Positions 1 through 8,825 of a DNA stretch of 64,000 bases are shown piece after piece; position 1 is the first letter of the stretch; each line of letters opens with the position of its first letter. The position numbers and the translations under genes are program-made. The stretch comes from JAGVSV01 sp040766135 (GTDB lineage: Bacteria > Bacillota > Clostridia > Christensenellales > Aristaeellaceae): assembly GCA_040766135.1 (NCBI GenBank), contig JAXGRA010000009.1, forward strand, positions 1 through 64,000, given 5' to 3'. The notes under the pieces were generated by a model. That model ran no database searches. It saw only the letters and a list, made by a program, of their open reading frames with translations, and was not told the origin of the DNA.

Positions 1-743
1 CAGTGGGCGACGAGCTGCACTACACGGTGGTGATAACCAACACTGGCAACATCACGCTGAAGAACATCGAGATCAACGACACGCTGGTACCGTTCGATGA
101 GATGACCCTGACTGGTGATGCGAACAACGACGGCCACCTAGATGTGGATGAGACTTGGACGTTGACGTACACCTACACCGTGACTCAGGACGACTTGGAT
201 GCTGGCAAGGTACTCAACAAGGTATCGGTGACCAAGCCCGAGAACCCGGATAATCCGGACGAGCCTGACCTGCCGCCGGCAGAGGAGGAACACGTGGTAC
301 CTGGCCCGGCCTTCCTGGATATTGAGGCCATCATCAATCCGACCAAGTCCCTGGCAGGACGTGTGCTGACGGCTGGCGAGTTTACCTTCGAATTACGTCA
401 AGGTGACACGTTGCTGCAAAGCGCAACAAACGATGCGGAAGGCAATATCCTCTTCTCGTCTCTCGGTTACACACAGGAAGATATTGGCCAGACATACAGC
501 TACACCATTGTTGAAGTACCGGCAATGGAAGCGAACATGACCTATTCTGAAATGGCGATTGACTTCACCGTATTGGTGGAAGATGCTGGCGACGGCGTGC
601 TGAGCTTGACGGTCAATGCACCTACGGACGTTATCTTCTTCAACGTTTACACGGCCCCGGCTCCTGAGCCGATTCCCGCTCCTCCGGTTCTCAACTTCGA
701 CCTTGGAGTTGTTCCCAGCAACGTTGCAGACTGTTTGGAGTAA
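1..743 (+). CDS. Surface/adhesin-like protein, C-terminal part (5' end outside window)
   Basis: This is the 3' end of a larger gene; the reading frame is open to the left edge. The first ~95 residues look like one unit of a DUF11-type bacterial surface repeat (YTVVITNTGN, then NKVSV and a run of Asn-Pro-Asp-Glu). A second beta-sandwich follows at about residues 100-215, resembling the pilin-type Spy0128/FctA domain (GEFTFELRQGD, YTIVEVP), a family that often forms isopeptide bonds. The protein ends in a Pro-rich tail (TAPAPEPIPAPP) and 20 more residues. There is no LPXTG-type motif, hydrophobic anchor or basic tail, so it is either secreted, held by another domain upstream, or C-terminally altered. 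A perfect inverted repeat follows the stop. The role (adhesin or matrix protein) is inferred from the domain types only. Confidence 0.7.
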   Translation, partial: VGDELHYTVVITNTGNITLKNIEINDTLVPFDEMTLTGDANNDGHLDVDETWTLTYTYTVTQDDLDAGKVLNKVSVTKPENPDNPDEPDLPPAEEEHVVPGPAFLDIEAIINPTKSLAGRVLTAGEFTFELRQGDTLLQSATNDAEGNILFSSLGYTQEDIGQTYSYTIVEVPAMEANMTYSEMAIDFTVLVEDAGDGVLSLTVNAPTDVIFFNVYTAPAPEPIPAPPVLNFDLGVVPSNVADCLE

Positions 744-754
744 TAAACATAAAC

Positions 755-784
755 AGGCTACCGGCGGATGTCCGCCGGTAGCCT
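755..784 (+). terminator. Perfect inverted repeat after the surface-protein gene
   Basis: Two 14-bp arms (AGGCTACCGGCGGA and its complement) are separated by only TG. No T-run follows, so it may end transcription weakly or protect the mRNA 3' end. It lies between the surface protein and the next gene. Confidence 0.6.
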
Positions 785-819
785 GAATATTGAAGCATAA
801 TGACAAAGGAGACATGTTT

Positions 820-2649
820 ATGAAAAGATTCATTGCAGTCCTTGCAACAGCTGTCATGTTGCTGGTCAGCATAGTCAGTTTGTCTGTGGCCGAGGCTGTG
901 CCGGAACAACGAGATCCAAACACCCTAATAATCGGCCACACGACCATGATGAACGGGAATTTCTTCTCGGAACTTTGGGGAAACAACGCGGCAGATATTG
1001 ACGTTCGTAGCATTCTGCATGAGTATCCCCTGATTGCCTGGACAAGCAACAACGATTATCAGGTGAATGGGACGGTTGTCAGAACGCTGGAAACTACTAC
1101 TGCCGACAACGGAGACCGTACCTATACGGTCAGCTTGTATGGGGATTTAAAGTACAGCGATGGTTCAGACATTACGGCCAAGGACTATGTGTTCAATTTC
1201 CTGTTGATGTCTTCCCCGCAAATCAGGGAGATCAGCGGGTTGTCAGTCACCAAGGATTATATCAAGGGATTCAAAGAGTATATCGCGGGTGACGAAACCT
1301 TCTTTTCCGGCATTCGCCTGATAGATGACCTTACTTTCTCTGTTCTTGTAACAGCAGAAAACCTTCCCTACTACTTTGAACTCAGTTATGTCAACATTTT
1401 TCCATTGCCATATAAGGTGCTCATTCCGGGCTCGGACATTGTTGACGATGGTGAAGGCGCCTTCATCAGCGGTGATTTCACGGCTGAAACGCTTAGCGAT
1501 ACCTTGCTTAACCCACAGACCGGTTATATGTCTCATCCCACTGTTACCTCCGGGCCATACAAGCTGGTCAAATATGACAGCGCAGCAAGGCAGGCGGAGT
1601 TTGAAAGAAACGAATACTACAAGGGAAACTACGAAGGACAGGTTCCGGTTATTCCAAGGATCATTTTCCGCGAGATCAAGAATGAAAACATCATTGCGGA
1701 ATTAAATGAAGGTACGGTTGACCTGGTGAATAAGGTTAGTGAGGGACAGGTCATCAAGGACGGGGTGGAGCTTGCAGAAAACGGTGACTTTGCAGCAACG
1801 CCTTATCCGCGCTCTGGCGCGGGATTCCTTGCGGTGGCTGCAGAGCGCGACCTAACCAGCTCCGTAACCTTACGTCAAGCGCTGGCTTACACCCTGGATT
1901 ACGAGGCGTTACCGCGCGATTTCCTTGAGGGGTTTGGCGAGAGGGTCTACGGCTACTATGGGTTAAGCCAGTGGATGGCGATAGAGATGAAAGAGCAGCT
2001 TGAAAAGATGCAACCGTATACGTTGGATCTGGACAAGGCGGCAGAACTTCTGGAACTGGATGGCTGGGTGTACAATTTAGACGGCACACCCTATGATCCT
2101 GATGTAGGGCTTCGGCATAAGAAGATGGCGGATGAGACTTACGTGCCGCTAAGCCTGGTTATGGCGGTTACCGAGAGCAACGTTGCAGCTGATTTGGTGG
2201 CTGAAATGCTGAGCAGTTCTCTTGCGCAGATTGGCGGAGAATTGAAAACCGATCGCATGCCGCTGGATGAAGCCCTGCGTCAGTACTATAGGCAGAAGGA
2301 AAGAAAGTTTGACCTGCTTTTCCTAGGCACAAACTTTACCTACCTGTTTGATCCTGCAGATTCGTATCTTGTCGGCGCACAGTATCAGGGAACCATGAAT
2401 ACCTCTGGTGTCCAGGATCCTAAACTGGCCCAGCTTGCGAAAAATATTACACAGGATCAACCCGGTAACCGCAACGCTTATCTGCGCAGATGGATGGAGT
2501 TTCAGGAGTACTGGTCTGAGGTTCTGCCGATGATTCCTTTATATGGCAATACCTACTATGATCTGTATACATCTGATCTTCTTGGATACTTCCCTCAATT
2601 CTACTGGAATTGGGGAACCGCGATCCTGTACGCGAGCTTAAATAGGTAA
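820..2649 (+). CDS. ABC transporter substrate-binding protein, family 5 (oligopeptide-type)
   Basis: This 609-residue protein begins with a Sec signal peptide (MKRFIAVLATAVMLLVSIVS, then VAEA) and has no lipobox cysteine. The body matches the peptide/nickel-binding family 5 (SBP_bac_5): an early STLHEYPL-like segment (DVRSILHEYPLIAW), LKYSDGSDITAKDYVFNF, and a C-terminal region ending in PMIPLYGNTYYDLY. Family members capture peptides or other small solutes for an ABC importer. No permease or ATPase is adjacent, so it is an orphan and the ligand is unknown. ATG at 820 was chosen over an in-frame ATG at 814 and a TTG at 790 because GGAG at 808-811 is 8 nt upstream of 820. A terminator hairpin follows. 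Confidence 0.85.
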   Translation: MKRFIAVLATAVMLLVSIVSLSVAEAVPEQRDPNTLIIGHTTMMNGNFFSELWGNNAADIDVRSILHEYPLIAWTSNNDYQVNGTVVRTLETTTADNGDRTYTVSLYGDLKYSDGSDITAKDYVFNFLLMSSPQIREISGLSVTKDYIKGFKEYIAGDETFFSGIRLIDDLTFSVLVTAENLPYYFELSYVNIFPLPYKVLIPGSDIVDDGEGAFISGDFTAETLSDTLLNPQTGYMSHPTVTSGPYKLVKYDSAARQAEFERNEYYKGNYEGQVPVIPRIIFREIKNENIIAELNEGTVDLVNKVSEGQVIKDGVELAENGDFAATPYPRSGAGFLAVAAERDLTSSVTLRQALAYTLDYEALPRDFLEGFGERVYGYYGLSQWMAIEMKEQLEKMQPYTLDLDKAAELLELDGWVYNLDGTPYDPDVGLRHKKMADETYVPLSLVMAVTESNVAADLVAEMLSSSLAQIGGELKTDRMPLDEALRQYYRQKERKFDLLFLGTNFTYLFDPADSYLVGAQYQGTMNTSGVQDPKLAQLAKNITQDQPGNRNAYLRRWMEFQEYWSEVLPMIPLYGNTYYDLYTSDLLGYFPQFYWNWGTAILYASLNR

Positions 2650-2687
2650 TAGGGTGTAGCATAACTGGATCATAGAGACTTCTGATA

Positions 2688-2723
2688 CGAAAGCGCCTCT
2701 TCGATACTGAAGCGGCGCTTTCG
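2688..2723 (+). terminator. Terminator hairpin after the family 5 binding protein
   Basis: Perfect 10-bp arms CGAAAGCGCC / GGCGCTTTCG around a 16-nt loop, in the space between a plus-strand gene and the convergent LacI gene. It can serve both strands. Confidence 0.7.
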
Positions 2724-2748
2724 TCTATGTTGCTGTTATGTACCTGAA

Positions 2749-3804
2749 TTACCCCATCCTTCTGACGGATTCCCGGACGACAAGATCGGGCTTCATGGCC
2801 AGGGGAGCACGGTTTGTATCAAATTGATCCCCCATCCGGATCAGCAGCTGTGCGGCGCGCTGGGCCAGCATATCAGCATGCGTATCAACGGTTGTCAACC
2901 GGGGGAATGTGATGTTGTTAAAGTGGATGTTGTCGATTCCGACCACAGAGATGTTGTTGGGCACGTGCGCACCGGCAGCCTTCAGGCCGGAAATCAAACC
3001 ATAAGCCAGCATGTCATTCTGGCAGACAACGCCGGTATAGCGGTTGGAGTGCTGCAATATCTTTTCTGCCATCGCATATCCAACATCCAGCTCATACATG
3101 CTTTCATTGGAATCGCTTTCTTCAGAAGCCATAAAGATGTTCGCAAACGAAAACGGCAAAGCGTGATTCTCAATGGCAAACCTGCAGCCATCCAACGTGA
3201 GGCGTCTGCTTTGGAAGTGCTTGAGCGGTGTGGTCAAAAAAGCGATGGAGCGGTGGCCTTGGCTTAACAAGTGCTCGGTGGCAATACGGCCGGCTTCAAA
3301 ACGGTTTTCCTTTGCGTTAAGCACATCCGGAATGTCCGGGAAGTTAGCTTCAAACACACAGGCCACGCCGCCTAAATCAAGGTAGTGGCGCAGCGTTTCA
3401 CAGGACTCATCCACAGACATCAATAGAAGAGATCCGATCTTCTTTTGAATGAGGCTGTTGATATGCTGCCGCTCAATGTTAGGATCACGGTGGGAATTCA
3501 TAATGAACGTCGAATGACCTTCCCGGTTGGCCGCCTGTTCAATACCGGTTAAAAACTGTAAGTAGCTGGGGTTTTGGAACGTTGGGACGATGACACCCAG
3601 GAAAGGATTCTGGTCTGTTACCAGCATCCTCTTTTTTAAATTGTCGGAATACCCAAGCTTAGCGGCTGCTTCCATCACACGCTTGCGCATCGTAGCGCTG
3701 ACCGGATACTTGCTGCCGCTGAGCACCCGTGAAGCTGTAGCCACAGAACAGCGCGCTTCTTGGGCGACATCAGCAATTGTTAACCCATTCTGGTTTCTTT
3801 CCAT
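2749..3804 (-). CDS. LacI-family transcriptional regulator
   Basis: Helix-turn-helix at the N-terminus (LTIADVAQEARCSVATASRV, then LSGSKYPVS) followed by a periplasmic-binding-protein-like ligand domain (GVIVPTFQNPSYLQFLTGIE, VVGIDNIHFNNITFPRLTTV, ending VVRESV). These features define LacI/GalR repressors, which bind a small sugar-like effector and a palindromic operator. The frame extends 25 codons further upstream, but the ATG at 3804 gives a normal family length (351 residues) and places the HTH at the usual distance; GAGG lies 11 nt before it. The gene is divergent from the orphan binding protein at 4086, a common arrangement for a local regulator, but no operator could be assigned with confidence. 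Confidence 0.88.
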   Translation of the reverse strand: MERNQNGLTIADVAQEARCSVATASRVLSGSKYPVSATMRKRVMEAAAKLGYSDNLKKRMLVTDQNPFLGVIVPTFQNPSYLQFLTGIEQAANREGHSTFIMNSHRDPNIERQHINSLIQKKIGSLLLMSVDESCETLRHYLDLGGVACVFEANFPDIPDVLNAKENRFEAGRIATEHLLSQGHRSIAFLTTPLKHFQSRRLTLDGCRFAIENHALPFSFANIFMASEESDSNESMYELDVGYAMAEKILQHSNRYTGVVCQNDMLAYGLISGLKAAGAHVPNNISVVGIDNIHFNNITFPRLTTVDTHADMLAQRAAQLLIRMGDQFDTNRAPLAMKPDLVVRESVRRMG

Positions 3805-3977
3805 TTTCAACGCAACCTCATCATTTTTAGTCACTTCGTGCGAAAGAAATATATCATAAAGCAACGGAAATAGCAACATTTTTGTTTATATACAGAAAAG
3901 ATACCGCGAAGATGTACGAAATGGGCGTAAAACGGCATAAAATATCAGAATGCCAAAAAAGAAATATAAAATTACTG

Positions 3978-4005
3978 TTTACAAGTGATAAAAGCGTGGT
4001 ATACT
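3978..4005 (+). promoter_or_regulatory. Sigma-70-type promoter of the binding protein at 4086
   Basis: TTTACA (3978-3983) and TATACT (4000-4005) are separated by 16 nt, about 80 nt upstream of the start codon and in the divergent space facing the LacI gene. Confidence 0.6.
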
Positions 4006-4085
4006 CCTAATGCACCGGGGAGAGATTCCCGCTGAGCAAGATTACAAACGGCGCAAAGCCGCAAGAATTTGGAAGGAAGGCCCCC

Positions 4086-5027
4086 ATGAAAAAGTATTTC
4101 GTCACAATGTTGGTAGTAAGCATACTTCTTACCGCTCTCGTCCCCACAATGGCACTTGGCTCTGCATCCGGCAGGCTGATGGTGTATTCTGCCTTACCCG
4201 CCCCTCAGTTGGACCTGATGGTAGCTATGTTCAACGATAAGTACCCCGGCATTACGGTGGACGTATTTTCTGCAAACAGCGCTGATGTATTTGCCCGGGT
4301 GCAGGCCGAGGGCAGCGTGACCGGCGGCCTGGTGCTGGGCGGCAGCCTGGAGTCGTTCCGCGCGGTGCAGGATTTGTTCACCTCCTATACAACCGCGAAT
4401 GCAAAGAACTTCCATGCTCAGTATGCTGCGGTAGAAAGCGCCGCTTTCACGCCCATCCAGCTGCATGTGAGCGCGTTGGTTGTCAACAAGGACGCGGCGA
4501 AGAAGCTTGGTGTGAAGGTAACAGGCTGGGATTCGCTGAAGAACGAAAGCTTGACAGGCCGCGTAGCGTACATGAACCCCGCAGCAAGCTCCCCTGTAAG
4601 CGAGCAGGCCGCCTTTGTGAACAACTTTGCCAGAACGATCAACGTAGCATCCCCGTCCGCCCCCTCGTTTGTGTTGAACGCAGTGACCGCAGGCCAGTAT
4701 GCCGTAGGCATTGTCAATGAGGAGAAGGCGATTGAACGCCAGAAGGCCGGAGCGAATATCGAAGTAGTGTACGCCGCTGAAGGCGTGGCGATGGGCGCGT
4801 CCTATGCGGGCATCTTAGCAGGTGCCGAGAACGAGACAGCCAAGCTGTTCTTAGACTTCATCACGGGCCGGGAGTACCAGCAGGCAGCCGCGGATACCCT
4901 GAACCAGCGCTCGGTGCGCCGCGATGTAGACTTTGGCCTGAAGGGCATCGTAGCGACCAGCAATCTGAAAGCCCTGGATTCACGGAGCATCGCGATGCTG
5001 ACCGGCTTGCAGGTGGCCGCCAGGTAA
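4086..5027 (+). CDS. ABC transporter substrate-binding protein, family 1 (iron/spermidine-type)
   Basis: A 313-residue protein with a Sec signal peptide (MKKYFVTMLVVSILLTALVP...ALGSAS, no lipobox). The start of the mature part (LMVYSALPAPQLDLMVAMF) and the segments VAYMNPAASSPVSEQAAF and YAVGIVNEEKAIE follow the AfuA/FbpA-like family that binds ferric iron, phosphonates or small organic ligands. It is somewhat shorter than the ~340 residues usual for the family. There are no transporter partner genes next to it; control by the divergent LacI protein is likely from position only. SD GGAAGG precedes the ATG. A strong hairpin terminates the unit. Confidence 0.8.
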   Translation: MKKYFVTMLVVSILLTALVPTMALGSASGRLMVYSALPAPQLDLMVAMFNDKYPGITVDVFSANSADVFARVQAEGSVTGGLVLGGSLESFRAVQDLFTSYTTANAKNFHAQYAAVESAAFTPIQLHVSALVVNKDAAKKLGVKVTGWDSLKNESLTGRVAYMNPAASSPVSEQAAFVNNFARTINVASPSAPSFVLNAVTAGQYAVGIVNEEKAIERQKAGANIEVVYAAEGVAMGASYAGILAGAENETAKLFLDFITGREYQQAAADTLNQRSVRRDVDFGLKGIVATSNLKALDSRSIAMLTGLQVAAR

Positions 5028-5053
5028 AAAATATTTGGAATACTGATACACGA

Positions 5054-5100
5054 AAACAAACACCGGACGCCGCGAACCTATCGTGGCGTCCGGTTTGTTT
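5054..5100 (+). terminator. Terminator hairpin
   Basis: Long arms 5054-5071 and 5085-5100 (core ACCGGACGCC / GGCGTCCGGT), with flanking A-run and T-rich 3' side (TTTGTTT). Ends the plus-strand unit. Confidence 0.8.
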
Positions 5101-5138
5101 GGCGGTAAAGTGCAAAGAAAGGGATGGGGGACGAGCCG

Positions 5139-5166
5139 AGGGGCTGCTGTTATCGCAACAGCCCCT
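5139..5166 (-). terminator. Second hairpin, probably for the convergent citC gene
   Basis: AGGGGCTG / CAGCCCCT arms extended by two more pairs past one mismatch, 36 nt downstream of the citC stop on the minus strand. There is no clear U-tract. Confidence 0.45.
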
Positions 5167-5202
5167 ATTCATTATCTGCTAGACACACGAAATGATTTCT
5201 AA

Positions 5203-6225
5203 TTATTTTACCTCCCGCATCTTTTCGGCAATCTTTTTGCCTTCTTCGCTTAGCAGAAACGCATAGGTCGTTTCAGGCACCAGGGACTTGATGGCATCCA
5301 GTTTCCCTTCCTTTAACAGCGCGCGTATTCTGGTCGCGCTGATGGGGTCTATGCCGTTATCCGACTTTCTTTTTAACACCGTCAGCTCTACGCCTAACTG
5401 GGGCAACTCCTGCGCCATGGCCTGGTTGTACAAATTGGTGGCGGGGGATAGGGGTTCCTCGCCCACAAAGCGATCGGTGATGCCCAGTTCTACTGCGATA
5501 CGGCCGAACACCCGCGCGTCCAGCCGCGCCTGGGCCAGCGTAAGCGCTTCGGATTCGCGGATGAAATAGCTGGGGAACGTCGCCGAGGACACCAAGTACG
5601 GCCCGGTGGGGTGATGGTACACGTTAGGGATATGCTGGGTACCCTCGATGATCAAGCGCTCCCGCACCTGATAGGGGAAGGCCGACACATCCTCCGACAC
5701 CATGAACAGGTGCAGCACATCGCAGGCGGCCGCGGCCGTTTCGGCTAAATACTGATGCCCCAGGGAAAAGGGGTTGGCGTTCATCACGATGGCGCCTATC
5801 TTTTGGGGCGTGGACTCCGGTCTGGACAGCCCCCACAGATAATCCTGGAATGCCGTGCGGCGGTTTTCCAGGAACACCACGCTATCCGTCGCGGCAATCT
5901 CATAAAACCCCAGCGCCGAGATGTTCTTGGCCGCCGTTTGTTTGGTATACACAAACAGGTGATGCTGCCCTCGGGCAAACAGCTCTTCCACCAGCCGCGA
6001 CACCACCACAGCCATCAGACCTTCGCCTTGAAAAGCGTTGTCCACCGCCAGGCACCGTAATGTGTTGCGGTAGAAGGATCCCGTTGCTGCCAGGCGGTCG
6101 TTGTCATCGTACAACCCCAGGGTGTAGTCCAGGTTTTCGTCCAGGCCGATGCCCTCCTGCTCCAGCAGGGCGATTACTTCAGTCATGGCCCGTTTTTCAC
6201 TTTTATAGATACGTCTGACGTCCAT
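5203..6225 (-). CDS. citC: [Citrate (pro-3S)-lyase] ligase
   Basis: CitC acetylates the phosphoribosyl-dephospho-CoA arm of citrate lyase acyl carrier protein with acetate and ATP, switching the lyase on. The 340 residues show the two expected parts: an N-terminal GNAT-like domain (CLAVDNAFQGEGLMAVVVSR, ALGFYEIA) and a nucleotidyltransferase-type domain from about residue 142 (IGAIVMNANPFSLGHQYL, with the NPFxxGH signature, and ISATRIR near the C-terminus). Length matches the family. It follows lysR by 17 nt in one minus-strand unit. The lyase subunits citD, citE and citF are about 10 kb away on the plus strand, separated by an insertion sequence and transporter genes. Confidence 0.92.
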   Translation of the reverse strand: MDVRRIYKSEKRAMTEVIALLEQEGIGLDENLDYTLGLYDDNDRLAATGSFYRNTLRCLAVDNAFQGEGLMAVVVSRLVEELFARGQHHLFVYTKQTAAKNISALGFYEIAATDSVVFLENRRTAFQDYLWGLSRPESTPQKIGAIVMNANPFSLGHQYLAETAAAACDVLHLFMVSEDVSAFPYQVRERLIIEGTQHIPNVYHHPTGPYLVSSATFPSYFIRESEALTLAQARLDARVFGRIAVELGITDRFVGEEPLSPATNLYNQAMAQELPQLGVELTVLKRKSDNGIDPISATRIRALLKEGKLDAIKSLVPETTYAFLLSEEGKKIAEKMREVK

Positions 6226-6242
6226 GGTGTTCCTTTCTTTCT

Positions 6243-7154
6243 TTACGGCGCAAACTGAGCCAGTTTTTCTTTTACGATGTCGCGAAAATCCATCATAAAC
6301 CGGGGCAAAAATAGATCATTGCGGTAACTGAAATAAAAATGCCGCTTGTAGTGGTTGTCCTTGATGCGCAAGCACAGCACCTTACTTTGCACGTCGGGGG
6401 ATTGGGTGATAAATACGCTGGGGCATAACATCAGTGCCACGCCCTCTGCCGTGATGCGTTTGGCGGCTTCTAAGTTTTCGGTTTCTAACAAAATGGGCGG
6501 GTCCATGTGATAATGGTGGAACAGATCATCCTGAAAAGCGCGCACCGAATGGCCGCCAGTCAAGGCTACAAAATGTTCTTCTCGCGCCAGGAGGATGGAA
6601 ACTTCCTTTAGATGGCCATAAGCTTGGGCGAATGCGCTGTTCTTGGCGGCCACCAGCACCACTTCCTCGGTTTCCAGCAGGTCATACTCCAAATCGGCAT
6701 ACCGAGGGCTGGTGGTAATCAGCGCCACATCGCACAGCCCCTCATGCAGCATTTTTTCCAGTGTGGCGGAGCCATGCTCCACCAAATCAATGTGTACTTT
6801 GGGGTAGAGACGAAAAAACTCGGGGAGTACCGAAGGCAACAACTGCATTCCTCTTTGGTAGGAGATGCCCAGGCGGATGGTGCCCTGGGCTTCGTCCTCG
6901 ATCTCGTTGAGTTCGTTGAGCAGCGAGGCGGTAATGCCGCTAATTTTCTGCATGGCGTCCATATATTTTTCGCCTGCGTAGGTCAGCGCGATGGGCAGCG
7001 CGGTGCGGTCAAGCAGCTCTACCCCCAGCGTTTCCTCCTCCCGTTTGATACGCTGGCTGAGCGCGGATTGGGATATGTACAGAGATTTGGCGGCACCGGT
7101 GATGCTGCCAGCTTTCAGGATGGCATGGATGTCCTTGGCAATCTGAGGGTTCAT
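6243..7154 (-). CDS. LysR-family transcriptional regulator
   Basis: N-terminal winged HTH (AGSITGAAKSLYISQSALSQ, RIKREEETLGVELLDR) and a LysR-type ligand-binding domain (GTIRLGISYQRGMQLLPSVL, HEGLCDVALITT, TAEGVALMLCPS); 303 residues is standard. LysR regulators usually control a neighbouring metabolic locus in response to a pathway metabolite. It heads the lysR-citC unit and faces the tricarboxylate island across an insertion sequence, so citrate or a related acid is a reasonable effector by position. An insertion sequence now sits directly upstream of its promoter, which may have separated it from a divergent target. Confidence 0.88.
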   Translation of the reverse strand: MNPQIAKDIHAILKAGSITGAAKSLYISQSALSQRIKREEETLGVELLDRTALPIALTYAGEKYMDAMQKISGITASLLNELNEIEDEAQGTIRLGISYQRGMQLLPSVLPEFFRLYPKVHIDLVEHGSATLEKMLHEGLCDVALITTSPRYADLEYDLLETEEVVLVAAKNSAFAQAYGHLKEVSILLAREEHFVALTGGHSVRAFQDDLFHHYHMDPPILLETENLEAAKRITAEGVALMLCPSVFITQSPDVQSKVLCLRIKDNHYKRHFYFSYRNDLFLPRFMMDFRDIVKEKLAQFAP

Positions 7155-7230
7155 GGCACTTCCTTTCCATCAGGACAAACGAATGAGTCAAAGGGATTTG
7201 TTTCACATATTGCTTATAGCGACAGATGTA

Positions 7231-7260
7231 ATTCTAACATGGCATTTCTGAACTTGACAA
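7231..7260 (-). promoter_or_regulatory. Candidate promoter of lysR-citC, at the insertion-sequence edge
   Basis: On the minus strand TTGTCA (7255-7260) and TAGAAT (7231-7236) are 18 nt apart, about 77 nt upstream of the lysR start. The proposed 5-bp target duplication of the insertion sequence begins at the very next base (7261). Confidence 0.5.
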
Positions 7261-7265
7261 GGGCC

Positions 7266-7330
7266 CGGCGTACCTTATATAAAATGAGCGCGAAATGACG
7301 GTGGTGCCTCAAATAAGAATGAGCGCGAAA
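7266..7330 (+). repeat. Left terminal repeats of the insertion sequence (two copies)
   Basis: The outer copy has TACCTTATATAAA then ATGAGCGCGAAA. The inner copy has GGTGCCTCAAATAAG then AATGAGCGCGAAA. Doubled sites of this kind are typical transposase binding sites. Confidence 0.7.
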
Positions 7331-7367
7331 AGAGTAGTATGCTGATTGAATGAAAGGGAAAGTATCA

Positions 7368-8621
7368 ATGGCGACAAGAATTGAGGTCACCAAGCAACTA
7401 AAGGGATCGTACCAAAGAGGCAGCAAAAAGGAGAAAGGCAGCATACTGGATACTTTCTGCCAGAGTACAAACTTAGGCAGGTCGACAGCCAGGCGGTATC
7501 TCACCTCGCCTACACCGGACAACAAGCATGTGCCGCGCATGGATCGCAGACGAAACCGAGCAACCAAATATAGTCCAGCAGCCAAGGAGAAACTGGTCTG
7601 GTTGTGGCGCGTCATGTATCAGCCCTGTGGGAAGTATCTGGTAGCCGATTTGCCGCAATGGATTGCTTCGCTGGAGGCACATGGAGAACTGGTATTAAAC
7701 GAACATGGATGGTCTGAGGAGGTGAAGCAGGAATTACTCCAAATGAGTGCGGCGACCGTAGACCGCTACCTGAAAGAAGAGCGTGAACGTTTACGTTTGA
7801 AAGGAATCAGTACCACCAAGCCGGGTGTTCTGCTCAGGAACAGCATCCAGATTCGCAAGGCTGGAGATGAGATGCCGCCTGAACCGGGGTTCTTTGAGGT
7901 AGATACAGTGGCGCACTGTGGACCCACGCTGAAAGGAGAGTTTGCCCGATCTCTGGTCATGACAGATGTAATCGTTGGTTGGGTTCATCTGGAAGTGCTG
8001 CGTAACAACGCACATGTCCATATCCGCAAGGGACTGGATGCAGCATTGGACGCCATCCCTTACCAGGTGGAGGGGTTGGATTGTGATAACGGAAGCGAAC
8101 TGATTAACTACGATGTGCTCAACTGGGCGGCAGAAAAAGATATCTTCTTTACTCGCGCTCGTCCCTACAGGAAAAATGATCAGGCGCATGTGGAGTCCAA
8201 GAACAATCACATCGTGCGCCGATATGGTTTCTACTTCCGCTATGATACCCAAGAGGAACGCGAAACATTGGCGGAGTTGTGGCGGTTGGTCTGCCTGAAA
8301 ACGAATTACTTTACCGCCACCCGGAAGCCCATAGGCTGGAAAACGGATGCAGTCGGCAGGCGTAAGCGCATCTATGATGAACCGAAAACACCACTGGAGC
8401 GGTTGCTGGATGCGCAGATACTATCTCCCCAACAGGCGCAGGAGCTTATCGCGCACAGAGATTCCATCAACCCCGCCGAACTGACACGCGATATTGTCCG
8501 CCTGCAATGCATCTTGTCGGACTTAGCCAAATCCAAGACCGATGATTTGGTGCTGGCAGCAGAACTCGCTAAAGAAAAACGACTGAACAAACAAAAGGGT
8601 GGGATACGCATTGTGCCATAA
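7368..8621 (+). CDS. DDE transposase with integrase (rve) core
   Basis: A 417-residue transposase. It has an N-terminal HTH-like part (FCQSTNLGRSTARRYL) and a catalytic integrase core with Asp179 (GFFEVDTVAH), Asp240 (LDCDNGSE) and Glu276 (HVESKNN), giving a DD(35)E spacing. It cuts and joins the element ends. All three acidic residues are present and the frame is intact, so the element may be active. ATG 7368 was chosen over 7350 because a purine-rich SD (AAAGGGAAAG) lies just before it. It resembles transposases usually labelled integrase-catalytic-domain proteins of the IS481/ISNCY-like type; the exact IS family was not determined. Confidence 0.85.
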   Translation: MATRIEVTKQLKGSYQRGSKKEKGSILDTFCQSTNLGRSTARRYLTSPTPDNKHVPRMDRRRNRATKYSPAAKEKLVWLWRVMYQPCGKYLVADLPQWIASLEAHGELVLNEHGWSEEVKQELLQMSAATVDRYLKEERERLRLKGISTTKPGVLLRNSIQIRKAGDEMPPEPGFFEVDTVAHCGPTLKGEFARSLVMTDVIVGWVHLEVLRNNAHVHIRKGLDAALDAIPYQVEGLDCDNGSELINYDVLNWAAEKDIFFTRARPYRKNDQAHVESKNNHIVRRYGFYFRYDTQEERETLAELWRLVCLKTNYFTATRKPIGWKTDAVGRRKRIYDEPKTPLERLLDAQILSPQQAQELIAHRDSINPAELTRDIVRLQCILSDLAKSKTDDLVLAAELAKEKRLNKQKGGIRIVP

Positions 8622-8687
8622 CATATACAGGCACGGTCAGGAGGTGAAGGGAATGTTGTGTGCGTATGTCGGAAATTTCCTCTTTCC

Positions 8688-8794
8688 GGATGGACAGGGA
8701 GCCTCTGCCGCCATGCCGGTCAGCGTAAGAGGGCAGCCCTACCGTAGGCTGACCCGGCAGAGAGCCTATCATGGCGGCCTCTCCCTATCCATCC
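8688..8794 (+). other. Large nested hairpin inside the insertion sequence
   Basis: Downstream of the transposase, 8688-8701 pairs with 8781-8794 (14 bp, one mismatch) and 8718-8724 with 8749-8755. Two mutually exclusive 8-bp stems are possible between: 8703-8710 with 8755-8762, or 8708-8715 with 8770-8777. It could be a structured RNA or a terminator that blocks read-through; its function is unknown. Confidence 0.55.
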
Positions 8795-8825
8795 CCGAAG
8801 AAAGTTCCTGCGCTCCCCACTTCGC

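Noticed and set aside
2824..3267. 147-codon plus-strand frame inside the LacI gene
   Set aside because: Antisense to the conserved LacI ligand-binding domain; no SD.
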